Notes: generated by a model not told the origin, from the sequence alone. Counted from the first letter of the stretch, positions 21,772-30,320 are shown. The stretch: 64,000 nt of DNA from Dokdonella_A sp044227025 (GCF_044227025.1 NZ_JBGAFX010000002.1:496001-560000), one strand, 5' to 3'. Program-made: numbers and translations.

Positions 21772-23058
21772 TCAGTGCTTCTTCCTGCGCTTGCCGCCGT
21801 CTGCCTTCCCGGCGGCCGGATCCTTTTTGCGACGCCGTGAGCCGAGCGATGCATCGGCGAACTTCGCGATGCGCGACGCGAAGTTGCCGGGCGCCACCGC
21901 GGCGACCGCACGTTCCGCACGCGCCGGCTTGGCGCCACGCTTGGCCCGCTTCGGCGGGGTCGCCTGCACCGGCGCCGGCGTCTTGCGCGCTTTCACATGC
22001 TTCGCCTTCGGTTGCTTGGCCGGTTTCACCACGACGGGCTCGACGACCACGGTACGCGCCGGTACTTCGCGCGTGACGCCCGCGCGCGGCGTCTTCACCG
22101 CGGCCTTCAACGCTTCCAATTCGCCGCGCAAGCCGGCGATTTCGTCGATCAACGCATCGCCACCGCGCTGCGCGCGCACTTCACGTCGCAAAGCCTGGAG
22201 GCGTTCGCCGATGCTGTTGAGTTCGCTGCGCGTCGGCATGCCCAGATCGACGCTGAGACGCTCCACTTCCTGCTGGATCTGCGACCGCAGGCGCATTTGC
22301 GCATTGGTGAGTTCGCCGTAGATTTCCTGGAATTCGCGCGACAGCGCGATTTCCGCGTACCCTTCCTCGGCCGCATCGACCCACAGGTCGTACAGCGCGC
22401 GCAGCGATTCGATCTGCCGGCCCGGCTGTTCGCGTTCGGCCAGCTTGCCCTCGAACAACTCGTAGCCGCGGCGTGCCGCCTCCAGCATCAGCGCGTTGTA
22501 GCGCCCCATCTGTTCCTGGTATTCGACCCACGCGACCGCGCCCTTCTGCTGGTGCTCCTGATGCTCACGCAGCAAACCGAATGCTGGCAATTGCAGCCAG
22601 GACTTCAGGTCGCCGAGATCGGCCGGCGGCGGCATCGCGCCGAAGGGATTGGGCATGCCGGCCAATCCGCCGCGCGGCACACCCTTCCACATTTGTGCGA
22701 GCGGATGGTCGAACAACGCGGCGCCACCCGGCGGCGTGAATGCCTGCCGCAACGCGTCGCTCCAGGCGGGAGCGCCACCGTGCATGTTCGCGCCGGCCGC
22801 GGGAATCAGCGATTGCATGAACGCGACGTAGGCCTTCGCGCCATCGACGAAGCGGTCGACCGTGCCCGCCTGCCCGCCTGCCATCGGCCCGCTGCCCATC
22901 GGCGGCGTGAACGCGCGCGCCCACTCGGCGAATCCAGCGGGCGGCACGCCACCAGCCTGCCCGGCCGCACCACGCGCGGCTTCGGTCCACGCATTCAGCG
23001 ACTGCTGCGACAGCGCCTGCCATTGTTTCATCCAATCGGGAATCGACGAATCGCCCAC
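21772..23058 (-). CDS. phaE: Class III PHA synthase subunit PhaE with a basic C-terminal extension
   Basis: A 428-residue PhaE subunit, non-catalytic but required for PhaC activity at the granule. The typical N-terminal part SIPDWMKQWQALSQQSLNAW is present (from about 5), then a Gly/Pro-rich stretch, LLREHQEHQQKGAVAWVEYQ (about 163-182) and the conserved helical core ending in LSVDLGMPTRSELNSIGERL (about 266-285). Residues from about 320 to the end form a Lys/Ala/Pro-rich tail (KPAKQPKAKHVKARKTPAPV, then RRRKKDPAAGK and KRRKKH). Ordinary PhaE stops near 350-360. The tail resembles those of AlgP/PhaF/PhaM-type proteins, which touch DNA. It lies 60 bases upstream of phaC in the same direction. 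Confidence 0.88.
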   Translation of the reverse strand: MGDSSIPDWMKQWQALSQQSLNAWTEAARGAAGQAGGVPPAGFAEWARAFTPPMGSGPMAGGQAGTVDRFVDGAKAYVAFMQSLIPAAGANMHGGAPAWSDALRQAFTPPGGAALFDHPLAQMWKGVPRGGLAGMPNPFGAMPPPADLGDLKSWLQLPAFGLLREHQEHQQKGAVAWVEYQEQMGRYNALMLEAARRGYELFEGKLAEREQPGRQIESLRALYDLWVDAAEEGYAEIALSREFQEIYGELTNAQMRLRSQIQQEVERLSVDLGMPTRSELNSIGERLQALRREVRAQRGGDALIDEIAGLRGELEALKAAVKTPRAGVTREVPARTVVVEPVVVKPAKQPKAKHVKARKTPAPVQATPPKRAKRGAKPARAERAVAAVAPGNFASRIAKFADASLGSRRRKKDPAAGKADGGKRRKKH

Positions 23059-23125
23059 AGCGCGCCCTCGGTGTCTGGAACGCGCATGATAGCGCGGCCA
23101 CCGTGGCGGAATGACAGCGGCAGGG

Positions 23126-23755
23126 TCAGCGCGTGTAGACGAACACGAAGGCGGGCGGCAGGTTCAGCGGTGCAATGCCGGCACGCTGGACGACCAGGCC
23201 GAGTTCGCGCGCGAGGTCGCCCGGAATCGGGCTGGCGGGCCCGTAGGTGAACTGGATCAGGGGTCGCCCCGGACCCAGCACCGCGAAGATCGCCTCGAGG
23301 ATTCCCTTCTGGATCTCGCGCGGCATGGCAAGAAAGCCGAGTCCACTGATCGCGGCATCGGCCCCACCCTGCTGCGCGAAACCGACCCGGCTGGCAATCT
23401 CGACCAGGTCGCGGGCATCGCCATGCACGATGCTGGCTTCGGGAAACTCGCGGTGCAGCAGCGCGTGCAGCTCGGCATTCAATTCGACGACGAGCAGATC
23501 CTTCTGCGCGATCCCGCGCGCAAGCAGCGCGCGCGTGAACACGCCGGTACCGGCGCCCAGTTCGACGATGCGACGGGCGCCGGCGGGCAGCTGGTCGATC
23601 ATCATGCGCGTGAGCTGGCGACCCGACGGCGACAACGCCGCCATCGCACGCGGGTTGCGCAACCATTGACGGAAGAAGGTCCACGCGGCCGGGGCGCCAC
23701 CGGGCGCCGGCATGGATCGCCTGCTCTGCTCGCTCATGCACACATCATCAGTCAT
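23126..23755 (-). CDS. Class I methyltransferase, PmtA/rRNA-dimethylase-like
   Basis: A protein of about 209 residues with a SAM-binding core: RRIVELGAGTGVFTRALLAR (about 63-82), LLVVELNAELHALL, SIVHGDARDL and the late ISGLGFLAMP block. The region before it, TFFRQWLRNPRAMAALSPSG (about 26-45), matches the N-terminus of the phospholipid N-methyltransferase (PmtA) group, which makes phosphatidylcholine from phosphatidylethanolamine. The substrate is therefore likely a membrane lipid, but rRNA dimethylases share much of the fold. Starts at 23755 or 23737 are possible; neither has a clear ribosome-binding site. It sits behind the terminator at 23929 and is followed by phaE 67 bases later. Confidence 0.75.
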   Translation of the reverse strand: MTDDVCMSEQSRRSMPAPGGAPAAWTFFRQWLRNPRAMAALSPSGRQLTRMMIDQLPAGARRIVELGAGTGVFTRALLARGIAQKDLLVVELNAELHALLHREFPEASIVHGDARDLVEIASRVGFAQQGGADAAISGLGFLAMPREIQKGILEAIFAVLGPGRPLIQFTYGPASPIPGDLARELGLVVQRAGIAPLNLPPAFVFVYTR

Positions 23756-23928
23756 ATGTAGGCGCATCATAACCCGCGAACTGGGCCTGAGTGCTGCGGG
23801 ACAGAGCTTCGCGGCTTCCGACGCCATCTGCCGAGCACACCCTGTGCGAGACCGCCATCGGCGCGGCACACACGCGGGTCGCCCGCACAGCCTGGCGGCC
23901 GGGCGTTTTCGGTATCGGAAAATAGAAA

Positions 23929-23960
23929 CCCCGCGACGATCAGGGGAAATCGTCGCGGGG
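23929..23960 (-). terminator. Rho-independent terminator-like hairpin
   Basis: CCCCGCGACGAT (23929-23940) pairs perfectly with ATCGTCGCGGGG (23949-23960) over the loop CAGGGGAA. On the minus strand the stem is followed by GTTTCTATTTTCC, a T-rich run. It would end transcripts of the Gly/Tyr-rich protein gene that finishes at 24025. Confidence 0.85.
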
Positions 23961-24024
23961 CGAGACGCTGGCGGCGGAAGGGGGAGGGGTAGCCGCCAGC
24001 GCTGACCGATGATCTCAGGCGCGC

Positions 24025-24489
24025 TCAGTGGTGATAGTCGCGCCCGCGATCGTAGTAGGAAGCCCGACGGCCGTAATCGCGGTTGCGATAACCGTCGTCG
24101 CGGTAGCCGTGGTCGCGGTAGCCGTGGCTGCGATAGCCGCCGCCGTAATACGAGCGATGGATTGGACGGCTGTAGTAGACCGCGCCGTAACTCGGGTAGT
24201 AGTCGTCGTAGTAACCCGTGCTGTAGTAGGTCGGCCCGTAGTACGCGGGCGCATACGACGCGTAGCCGTAACCGCCATAGCCGCCACCATAGTAGCCGCC
24301 ACCGTAATAACCACCACCGTAGTAGTTGCCGCCCCAGCCATGGCCGCAATGGCGGCAGTCGGAGAAGCCGATGCTCAGGCCCGGCAAACCGATGCCGATG
24401 CTGACGTGGCCGCGTGCAAACGCCGAGGGCGCCAGCGCAACGCCGGCAGCAACCAGGACACCCAACACGATCGAACGGATACCGCGCAT
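24025..24489 (-). CDS. Secreted Gly/Tyr-rich protein
   Basis: A 154-residue exported protein of low complexity. The signal peptide is residues 1-26 (RSIVLGVLVAAGVALAPSAFA). The mature part starts RGHVSIGIGLPGLSIGF, then carries about ten GGYYGG-type Gly/Tyr repeats (about 55-85) followed by Tyr/Arg/Asp repeats (YRDHGYRDDGYRNRDYGRR, about 124-142). It resembles other small tyrosine-rich envelope proteins of the group whose roles are mostly unknown. The start has GGAGG eight bases upstream. A strong terminator follows at 23929. The gene stands alone, so it is probably expressed from its own promoter in the 75 bases behind rlmKL. Confidence 0.75.
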   Translation of the reverse strand: MRGIRSIVLGVLVAAGVALAPSAFARGHVSIGIGLPGLSIGFSDCRHCGHGWGGNYYGGGYYGGGYYGGGYGGYGYASYAPAYYGPTYYSTGYYDDYYPSYGAVYYSRPIHRSYYGGGYRSHGYRDHGYRDDGYRNRDYGRRASYYDRGRDYHH

Positions 24490-24564
24490 TTCCGGACCCT
24501 CCTGAGGTTGGACGCATGCTGCGGCCACCCCCCTGAACGGGACTGAAATTTACTCCACCCTGCG

Positions 24565-26763
24565 TTAAGAATTCGCTTCAGCTGCAACTGCCGGACGCAG
24601 TTCGTAACAAACGTGAATGCGTGCGTTGCGAGAGAAGTCGAACGGTATCGTCGCGGCGCTGATGTCGCGCACGTCGAACGCGGCGCGCACCGACTCGTCG
24701 AGGCTGAAGCGCCGCAGGTTGTTGGAGAAGAGGATCATGCCGCCCGGCGCGAGGCGCGCGCGGCACAGGCGCAACAGTTCGGCATGATCGCGCTGCACGT
24801 CGAAGTCATCCGCACGCTTGGAGTTTGAGAACGTCGGCGGATCGACGAACACGAGGTCGTACCTGCCGCGGTCGTGTCGCAACCACTCGATCGCGTCCGC
24901 CTGCACGAGCTGGTGGCGTTCGCCGCCGAAACCGTTGAGGGTGAAGTTGCGCGAGGCCCATTCCAGGTAAGTGGCCGACAGGTCGACACTGGTCGTGGTC
25001 GCCGCGCCACCTGCGGCCGCGTGCACGCTAGCGCTCGCGGTGTAGCAGAACAGGTTGAGGAAATGCTTTCCGCGCGCGAGTTCGCGCACGCGCAGGCGAG
25101 CCGGCCGATGATCGAGGAACAGGCCGGTGTCGAGATAGTCGAACAGATTCACGCGCAGCTTGAGGCTCGCCTCCTCGACCACGAGGAACTCGCCGCGCTG
25201 GTCGAAACGTCCGTACTTCGATCCACCCTTCGCCTTGTAACGCGTCTTCACCGCGATGCGCTCGCGCGGAACCTCGAGCGCGACGCCTGCCGCATGCACG
25301 AGGTCGCGCAGCCGATCGCGCGCGACGTTCTCGGGGATGTCCCGCGGCGGCGCGTACTCCTGCACGTGCAGCCAGGCTTGCGGAAACGCGGCGCTCGCGC
25401 GCGCCGCATCGTTCGCATCCATGCCGATCGCCGTGTACACGTCGATCGCGGCCGCGTACTCCGGGATGTCCGCGTCGTACACTCGCCAGCACGAAATGCC
25501 TTCGCGTTCGAGGCGCTTGCGCAGGTGGCGCTGGTTCTTGCCGATGCGGTTCGCGACCGCCTGCCCGCCTTCGGAAAGCGCACGCTCGACGCGCTCGCGT
25601 GGTGCGGTTTCGGAGAGGTCGAACAGCAACAGGCGGCATTCGAGCGCGCCGTTGTAGAGCAGATAGCGCTTTCCGGCCCGCAGGCCCAGCGCATGACCGA
25701 GCTCGTCATCGGCGACGATCACTGCCGCATGCCAGCCAGCGAACTCGCTGCGCAGGCGCGTACCGAATGCGTGGTAGAGCGCGCCAAGGTTCGCACGCTC
25801 GCCGAGGCGTTCGCCGTATGGCGGATTGCTGATGACCAGACCGGGCGTGTCGCATCCGGCCGGACGATGCAGGTGCTCGGCAGATTGCCGCGCCAGCTGC
25901 ACGAAGCCGGCGACACCGGCCGCCTGTGCGTTGCGTTTCGCTTCGTTCAATACATTCGGATCGTGGTCATAGCCGAAGAACACCGGTTTGAGCGCACGCA
26001 GGCCGGTAGTGGCGCGCGCCTGCGCCTCCACGATCAACGCCTGCCATGCTGGCGCGTCATGGCCGCGCCAGCCAAGGAAGCCGAAATAGTCGCGCTTGAG
26101 GCCCGGCGCGGAGTCGGCGGCCATCAACGCACCCTCTATCAGCAGCGTGCCGGCTCCGCACATCGGGTCGACCAGTGCACCGCCATTCGCCGCGACCGCC
26201 GGCCACCCCGCGCGCAACAGCATCGCGCAGGCAAGGTTTTCCTTCAGCGGCGCCTCGCCCGTGCCCTGGCGCCAACCGCGTCGATGCAGCGGCGTCCCGG
26301 CGAGATCCAGCGAGAGCGACGCCCGTCCCTTGTGCAGTCGCACGTTGATCCGGATCGAGGGTCGGTCGACGTCGATGTCGGGTCGCGAACCGCTGCGTTC
26401 GCGGAACTGGTCGACGATTGCGTCCTTGCTGCGCAAGGCGACGTACTGGGTGTGCTTGAGCGCACCACCACCGCCGACGGCGTCGATTGCGAAGGTGCCG
26501 TCGAGCGCAAGATGCTGCGACCAGTCGATCGCCTGCACGCCCGCATACAACGCATCCGCATCGGCTGCCTCGAACTCCGCCAGCTGCAACAGCACGCGGC
26601 TCGCGAGGCGCGACCACAGGCAGGCGCGATAGGCGAGTTCGAGCGGGCCTGAAAAATGCACGCCGGCGAGCGCTTCGCGCGCGTCCTCGGCACCCAGCGC
26701 GCGCAGCTCGTCGCGCAGCAGGTACTCGAGGCCCTTGGCGCAGGTCGCGAACAGGATCGGCAT
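24565..26763 (-). CDS. rlmKL: Bifunctional 23S rRNA methyltransferase RlmKL
   Basis: A 732-residue enzyme with two methyltransferase halves. The N-terminal half (1-370) has a THUMP domain after FATCAKGLEYLLRDELRALG, and the active motif NPPYGERLG (near 310), typical of RlmL, which makes m2G2445. The C-terminal half (about 385-732) has NRIGKNQRHLRKR, FLDHRPAR, FLNLFCYTASASVHAA (motif I) and VFVDPPTFSNSKR (near 655), typical of RlmK, which makes m7G2069. Full-length fusion is the normal gammaproteobacterial state. Its ATG overlaps the stop of the upstream hydrolase gene, so the two are translationally linked. Confidence 0.95.
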   Translation of the reverse strand: MPILFATCAKGLEYLLRDELRALGAEDAREALAGVHFSGPLELAYRACLWSRLASRVLLQLAEFEAADADALYAGVQAIDWSQHLALDGTFAIDAVGGGGALKHTQYVALRSKDAIVDQFRERSGSRPDIDVDRPSIRINVRLHKGRASLSLDLAGTPLHRRGWRQGTGEAPLKENLACAMLLRAGWPAVAANGGALVDPMCGAGTLLIEGALMAADSAPGLKRDYFGFLGWRGHDAPAWQALIVEAQARATTGLRALKPVFFGYDHDPNVLNEAKRNAQAAGVAGFVQLARQSAEHLHRPAGCDTPGLVISNPPYGERLGERANLGALYHAFGTRLRSEFAGWHAAVIVADDELGHALGLRAGKRYLLYNGALECRLLLFDLSETAPRERVERALSEGGQAVANRIGKNQRHLRKRLEREGISCWRVYDADIPEYAAAIDVYTAIGMDANDAARASAAFPQAWLHVQEYAPPRDIPENVARDRLRDLVHAAGVALEVPRERIAVKTRYKAKGGSKYGRFDQRGEFLVVEEASLKLRVNLFDYLDTGLFLDHRPARLRVRELARGKHFLNLFCYTASASVHAAAGGAATTTSVDLSATYLEWASRNFTLNGFGGERHQLVQADAIEWLRHDRGRYDLVFVDPPTFSNSKRADDFDVQRDHAELLRLCRARLAPGGMILFSNNLRRFSLDESVRAAFDVRDISAATIPFDFSRNARIHVCYELRPAVAAEANS

Positions 26764-27275
26764 CAGCCCAGCTCCACGAGGAAGCGCCGGAATGCCTGTG
26801 CGCACCATTCGACGTGCGCGCCGAGCCGGTGGTCGTCGCGCACGAGGTGCAAGGTCGCGCCGCGATCGCGCGCGAACGCGATCGCCGCGTCGACCGGGCA
26901 CACATCGTCGCTCCAGCCGTGCACCAACGTGGTCGGCACGTCGGCAGCAGCGAAGGCGTGTGGATAGCCCGGGATCGCGGTCGGCAATGCGAGCAGGAAC
27001 AGGCCCTCGCACGCGCGCTGGATCGAAGCGAAGCCGGAAATGAACGCACCCATGCTCGACCCGCCGAACACGACCCTGCCCCGAGCCGGTACATGTTGCA
27101 GCGCCAACGCGATGCGCTCTCCGATCGCGAGCGGGTCGCGGCGCGCATCGATCGCGCGATAGTCCGGCCGAACGCTGGCCCAGCCGAGCGCGTCGCATAC
27201 GTTGGCGAGCGCACTGACCTTGGTGGCCTCAGGGCCGCTTTCGAGGCCGTGCGAGAGGATGACGGTGCCTTTCAT
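26763..27275 (-). CDS. Small alpha/beta-hydrolase (YqiA-like)
   Basis: A 170-residue serine hydrolase of the small YqiA/RBBP9-like type. Features are VILSHGLESGPEATK (about 5-19), the nucleophile elbow FGGSSMGAF (Ser near 71), VHGWSDDVCPVD (Asp near 120) and a late RDDHRLG His (near 147). Small esterases of this group act on short acyl chains; the natural substrate is unknown. The gene overlaps rlmKL (TGATG), so it is cotranscribed. The start at 27275 lies just in front of a repeat with a poor ribosome-binding site, so expression may be low. Confidence 0.8.
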   Translation of the reverse strand: MKGTVILSHGLESGPEATKVSALANVCDALGWASVRPDYRAIDARRDPLAIGERIALALQHVPARGRVVFGGSSMGAFISGFASIQRACEGLFLLALPTAIPGYPHAFAAADVPTTLVHGWSDDVCPVDAAIAFARDRGATLHLVRDDHRLGAHVEWCAQAFRRFLVELG

Positions 27276-27279
27276 GGAA

Positions 27280-27401
27280 GCCGGGTTCGGGATTCGGGAT
27301 TGGGGATTTGAAAGAGCATAGCCGGTTTCGCTCGCGTGACCGCCTTCGCGAACGCCGTGAAAGCCTGTAGCCTTTCGGTCTTCCGAATCCCGAATCCCGG
27401 C
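27280..27401. repeat. Inverted repeat flanking the 27.3 kb divergent region
   Basis: GCCGGGTTCGGGATTCGGGA plus TTGGGG (27280-27305) faces TTCCGAATCCCGAATCCCGG plus C (27380-27401). Each side contains two direct copies of a GATTCGG/CCGAATC unit. The repeats occupy most of the short intergenic region between the hydrolase and amidase genes, whose promoters must therefore overlap them. Confidence 0.7.
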
Positions 27402-27406
27402 GTTCC

Positions 27407-27976
27407 ATGCCTGCCCTCGCAATCGACTACCAGCCCCTGCCCTACGAGGAACGCCTGGACGCGCGTGCATCCTCGGCGATCGACCTGGTCGTGATCCATT
27501 GCACCGAGTTGCCGGACATGGCGATGGCGCGCGAGTTCGGCGAACGCATCCACTATCCGGCCAAGCAAACAGGCAACAGCGGGCACTACTACATCGACCT
27601 CTCCGGCAAGGTATTCCGCTACGTCGCCGACGCGCGCGTGGCAAACCACACCTACGGCTACAACGCGCGTTCCATCGGCATCGAGCTCGTCAACATCGGG
27701 CGCTATCCGCATTGGGGCGACAGCCGCTACCAGGCGTTCAGCGTGCCGTACACGGCCGAACAGATCGCGTCGCTGCGCGCGCTGCTCGCGCAACTGCGCA
27801 ACGACCATGCGAACCTGCGCTGGATCGCCGGGCACGAGGATCTCGATCGCCGCCTCGAACCTGCTAAGGACGATCCGACGATCCTGCTGCGCCGTCGCCA
27901 GGACCCCGGGCCGCTCTTCCCGTGGGACGAGGTCATGCAGGACAGCGGGCTGGAACGGCTGACGCCTTCCTCATAG
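27407..27976 (+). CDS. N-acetylmuramoyl-L-alanine amidase (Amidase_2)
   Basis: A 189-residue zinc amidase of the AmiD/AmpD fold (Amidase_2), which cuts the amide bond between muramic acid and the peptide stem. Zinc ligands are the His in LVVIHCTELP (about residue 28), the His in VANHTYGYNARS (about 83) and the Asp in RRRQDPGPLFPW (near 165). There is IAGHEDLD (about 144-151), where the Glu-Asp pair fits the family. No signal peptide is visible, so cytoplasmic action on recycled muropeptides is likely (AmpD-like), but the sequence differs from AmpD in length. The promoter region is filled by repeat DNA. Confidence 0.87.
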   Translation: MPALAIDYQPLPYEERLDARASSAIDLVVIHCTELPDMAMAREFGERIHYPAKQTGNSGHYYIDLSGKVFRYVADARVANHTYGYNARSIGIELVNIGRYPHWGDSRYQAFSVPYTAEQIASLRALLAQLRNDHANLRWIAGHEDLDRRLEPAKDDPTILLRRRQDPGPLFPWDEVMQDSGLERLTPSS

Positions 27977-27977
27977 G

Positions 27978-28057
27978 GCGGCGGCGCGCGCTGCGCGCGC
28001 CGCCGCCTGCGCTCGATGTCGATGAGAGCGGCGGCACGCGCTGCGCGCGTACCGCCC
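27978..28057. repeat. Two REP-like GC-rich palindromes
   Basis: GGCGGCGGCGCGCGCTGCGC plus GCGCCGCCGCC (27978-28008) and GCGGCGGCACGCGCTGCGCG plus CGTACCGCC (28029-28057) are two stem-loop elements of the GGGCGGTACGCGCGCAGCGC type. The first starts two bases after the amidase stop and could end its transcript. A related but weaker copy is at 29385-29420. Confidence 0.65.
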
Positions 28058-28096
28058 TACTTTATACTTGCGCTCCCAATTCCCTGCCGAAGTCCG

Positions 28097-28969
28097 ATGA
28101 CCTCCGCCGTCGAAGAACTGCTTTCCCTGCTCCAGCTCGAACGCCTCGAGGACAACCTGTTCCGTGGCGAGAGCCGCGACATCGGCACGCGCTACGTGTT
28201 CGGTGGCCAGGTGCTCGGCCAGGCGCTGTCGGCGGCGCAACAGACGGTCGACTCCGACCGCAACGCGCATTCTCTGCATGCGTATTTCCTGCGTGCCGGC
28301 GACATCGACAAGCCGATCGTCTACCACGTCGAGCGCACGCGCGACGGCGGCAGTTTCTCGATGCGGCGCGTGACCGCGATCCAGCACGGCCAGCCGATCT
28401 TCAACTTCGCCGCTTCGTTCCAGGTCGACGAGACCGGCGTCGAACACCAGTTGCCGATGCCATCGGTGCCCAAGCCGGATGACGTCGAGCCGGTCGCGGC
28501 ACTGCCGCCGGACGAGCTGTCAAAGCTGCCGCCAAAGCTGCAACGCTGGTTCGGCCGCTCTGGTCCGTTCGAGTTCCGACCGGTCTATCCACGTGACGAA
28601 CTCAATCCACCCAAGCGTCCGCCGTTCCAGCAGGTATGGTTCCGCCTCGGTGAACGCGTGCCGGACGCTACACCGGCGCTGCAGCGCGCGCTGCTCGCCT
28701 ATTCGTCCGACTTCCATCTGATTGGCACGACCATGTTTCCGCACGGCATCTCGTTCCTGCAGCGCAACGTGCAGGTGGCCAGCCTCGATCACGCGATGTG
28801 GTTCCATCGCCCATTCCGCGTCGACGAATGGCTGCTGTATTCGTGCGACAGTCCGACCGCGCAAGGTGCGCGTGGACTCGCACGCGGCATGATCTACAGC
28901 GAGGACGGTCGGCTGGTCGCGTCGACCGCGCAGGAAGGCCTGATCCGCATCCGCAACGGCGAAGGGTAG
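28097..28969 (+). CDS. tesB: Acyl-CoA thioesterase II
   Basis: A 290-residue double hot-dog thioesterase that hydrolyses medium and long acyl-CoA. Motifs: RYVFGGQVLGQALSAAQQTV (about 31-50), AHSLHAYFLRAGD (about 56-68), the catalytic Asp in YSSDFHLIGT (near 205), then ASLDHAMWFHRPFRVDEWLL (about 228-247) and ARGLARGMIYSEDGRL. Length and motif order match E. coli TesB. TATACT at 28064-28069 is a likely -10 box. The gene ends in TAG, which is itself part of the putative -10 box of the next gene. Confidence 0.95.
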   Translation: MTSAVEELLSLLQLERLEDNLFRGESRDIGTRYVFGGQVLGQALSAAQQTVDSDRNAHSLHAYFLRAGDIDKPIVYHVERTRDGGSFSMRRVTAIQHGQPIFNFAASFQVDETGVEHQLPMPSVPKPDDVEPVAALPPDELSKLPPKLQRWFGRSGPFEFRPVYPRDELNPPKRPPFQQVWFRLGERVPDATPALQRALLAYSSDFHLIGTTMFPHGISFLQRNVQVASLDHAMWFHRPFRVDEWLLYSCDSPTAQGARGLARGMIYSEDGRLVASTAQEGLIRIRNGEG

Positions 28970-28972
28970 AAT
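28967..28972 (+). promoter_or_regulatory. -10 box overlapping the tesB stop codon, leaderless type
   Basis: TAGAAT starts with the TAG stop codon of tesB and ends six bases before the ATG at 28979. No ribosome-binding site lies between. The following mRNA would start at or one base from the ATG. Confidence 0.55.
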
Positions 28973-28978
28973 CGCAGC

Positions 28979-29365
28979 ATGCGCCAGATCTACACATCCC
29001 CGCGGTTGGAGAATATCGAGCGCGTCGTCGCGCTGATGGCCCAGCACGGCATCAAGACCACGATCAGCAACCGCCGCGCCTACGAAGGTGCAGACTGGAA
29101 GCGCTTCAGCTACACCGCCAAGGCGGACCGCGATTCCTGGCCCCAGGTGTCGGTGGTGCGCTCGGAAGACCAGACGCTCGCGCGTCAGGTGCTGCGGGAC
29201 GCGGGACTGGAACCTGCGACGCGTTTCGCCGATGAGCTTGCAGCCGCGCGCGGCGTCGGCGCACCAGCCCAGCACTCGCGTGCATCGATGCGCATCAAGC
29301 TGGTCGTGCTGGCGCTGATCACCGGGGTCTCGGTGCTGATCGCATTGACCGTCCTGCGTCACTGA
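28979..29365 (+). CDS. Small DUF2007-like protein with C-terminal membrane anchor, xanthomonad 'pathogenicity-like' type
   Basis: A 128-residue protein with two parts. Residues 1-75 read as a small alpha/beta domain (MRQIYTSPRLENIERVVALM, then ISNRRAYEGADWKRFSYTAK) similar to DUF2007 signal-transducing domains. A linker of about 30 residues follows, then the membrane segment IKLVVLALITGVSVLIALTV (about 105-124). Similar genes in xanthomonads are annotated as 'pathogenicity-like'; the name comes from annotation history and I know of no function. The likely promoter is the TAGAAT at 28967, placed for a leaderless mRNA, so it can be expressed separately from tesB. Confidence 0.75.
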   Translation: MRQIYTSPRLENIERVVALMAQHGIKTTISNRRAYEGADWKRFSYTAKADRDSWPQVSVVRSEDQTLARQVLRDAGLEPATRFADELAAARGVGAPAQHSRASMRIKLVVLALITGVSVLIALTVLRH

Positions 29366-29495
29366 TCAGGTCCCGCGGGGCAGTACGCGGCACGCGCTTC
29401 GCGCGTATCGCCCGTCGACAGCCGGCGGGACGGCTTCCTGTCCGAGGGGCTCCGCGCCGGTCACGATTGCGACACCATCGAGCCGCGATCCGGCC

Positions 29496-29501
29496 TAGAA
29501 T
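29496..29501 (+). promoter_or_regulatory. -10 box for a leaderless bpt transcript
   Basis: TAGAAT ends five bases before the ATG at 29507, with GCGCC between and no ribosome-binding site. The third clear case of this geometry in the window. Confidence 0.5.
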
Positions 29502-29506
29502 GCGCC

Positions 29507-30208
29507 ATGCGTTCGGACGTCGTCCGCCTGTTCCAGACCCTTCCGCATCCGTGCGGCTATTTCGCCACGCGCACGGCGCAGAACATCGTCATCGATCCGA
29601 GCGCACCGCAGTTGCCGCAGATCTACGACGTTGCGGTTCAGCGCGGCTACCGCCGCGCCGGCGGCCACGTCTATCACCCGCAATGCAGTGGCTGCAAAGC
29701 CTGCGTCGCATGCCGGGTGCCGGTCGAACGGTTCCGCCCGGATCGAACCCAGCGGCGCTGCATGGCACGCAACACCGACCTGTCCATCACGATCGCGCCG
29801 GCGAACTACAGCGATGAGTACTTCTCGTTGTACCGGCGCTACCTGCGCTCGCGCCATCCCGACGGCGGCATGGACGACGCGCGCCCGGAGGACTTCTCGC
29901 GCTTCCTCTATACCGCCTGGAGTCCGACCCGCTTCATCGAGTTCCGCAAGGACAGCCGCCTGCTCGCGCTCGCGGTCACCGACTTCTGCGCGGCCGGCCT
30001 GTCGGCGGTTTACACCTTCTTCGATCCGGACTGCGATGAACGCAGCCTCGGAGTGTTCGCGATCCTGAGCCAGTTGCGCATGGCGCGCGAGGAAGCGCTG
30101 CCGCATGTCTACCTCGGCTTCTGGATCGACAGCCATCCGAAGATGCACTACAAGGCGCGCTACCGCCCGCTCGAGGTGCTGCGCGAGGGAATCTGGACCG
30201 ACCTTTAG
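29507..30208 (+). CDS. bpt: Leucyl/arginyl-tRNA-protein transferase Bpt
   Basis: A 233-residue aminoacyl-tRNA-protein transferase that adds Leu to proteins starting with Asp or Glu, marking them for ClpS/ClpAP degradation. The N-terminal Cys cluster CGYF (near 16) and YHPQCSGCKACVACRVP (about 56-72) is the family's metal or Fe-S binding region. The C-terminal GNAT-like fold includes LSAVYTFFDPD (about 165-175) and YLGFWIDSHPKMHYKARYRP (about 204-223). Length is normal for Bpt. The leaderless-type promoter is at 29496. It is followed by a short hairpin and then by convergent transcription. Confidence 0.94.
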   Translation: MRSDVVRLFQTLPHPCGYFATRTAQNIVIDPSAPQLPQIYDVAVQRGYRRAGGHVYHPQCSGCKACVACRVPVERFRPDRTQRRCMARNTDLSITIAPANYSDEYFSLYRRYLRSRHPDGGMDDARPEDFSRFLYTAWSPTRFIEFRKDSRLLALAVTDFCAAGLSAVYTFFDPDCDERSLGVFAILSQLRMAREEALPHVYLGFWIDSHPKMHYKARYRPLEVLREGIWTDL

Positions 30209-30231
30209 CAGGCTGTCGAGAAACAGCCTGC
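30208..30231 (+). terminator. Hairpin at the end of bpt
   Basis: GCAGGCTGT (30208-30216) pairs with ACAGCCTGC (30223-30231) over CGAGAA, starting on the last base of the stop codon. A perfect 9-bp stem; no T-run follows on the plus strand, so it may also be a processing site. Confidence 0.6.
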
Positions 30232-30320
30232 GGATGCGACCCACGGAAGCATCGCTCGCGAATCGACGACGCAAATCCTGAATCGCGGAAGCGAGTCCGG
30301 ACCTGCGCCGGACCCACCGG

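Noticed and set aside
24874..26652. Plus-strand frame of 592 residues
   Set aside because: Antisense to rlmKL, which shows both methyltransferase motif sets.
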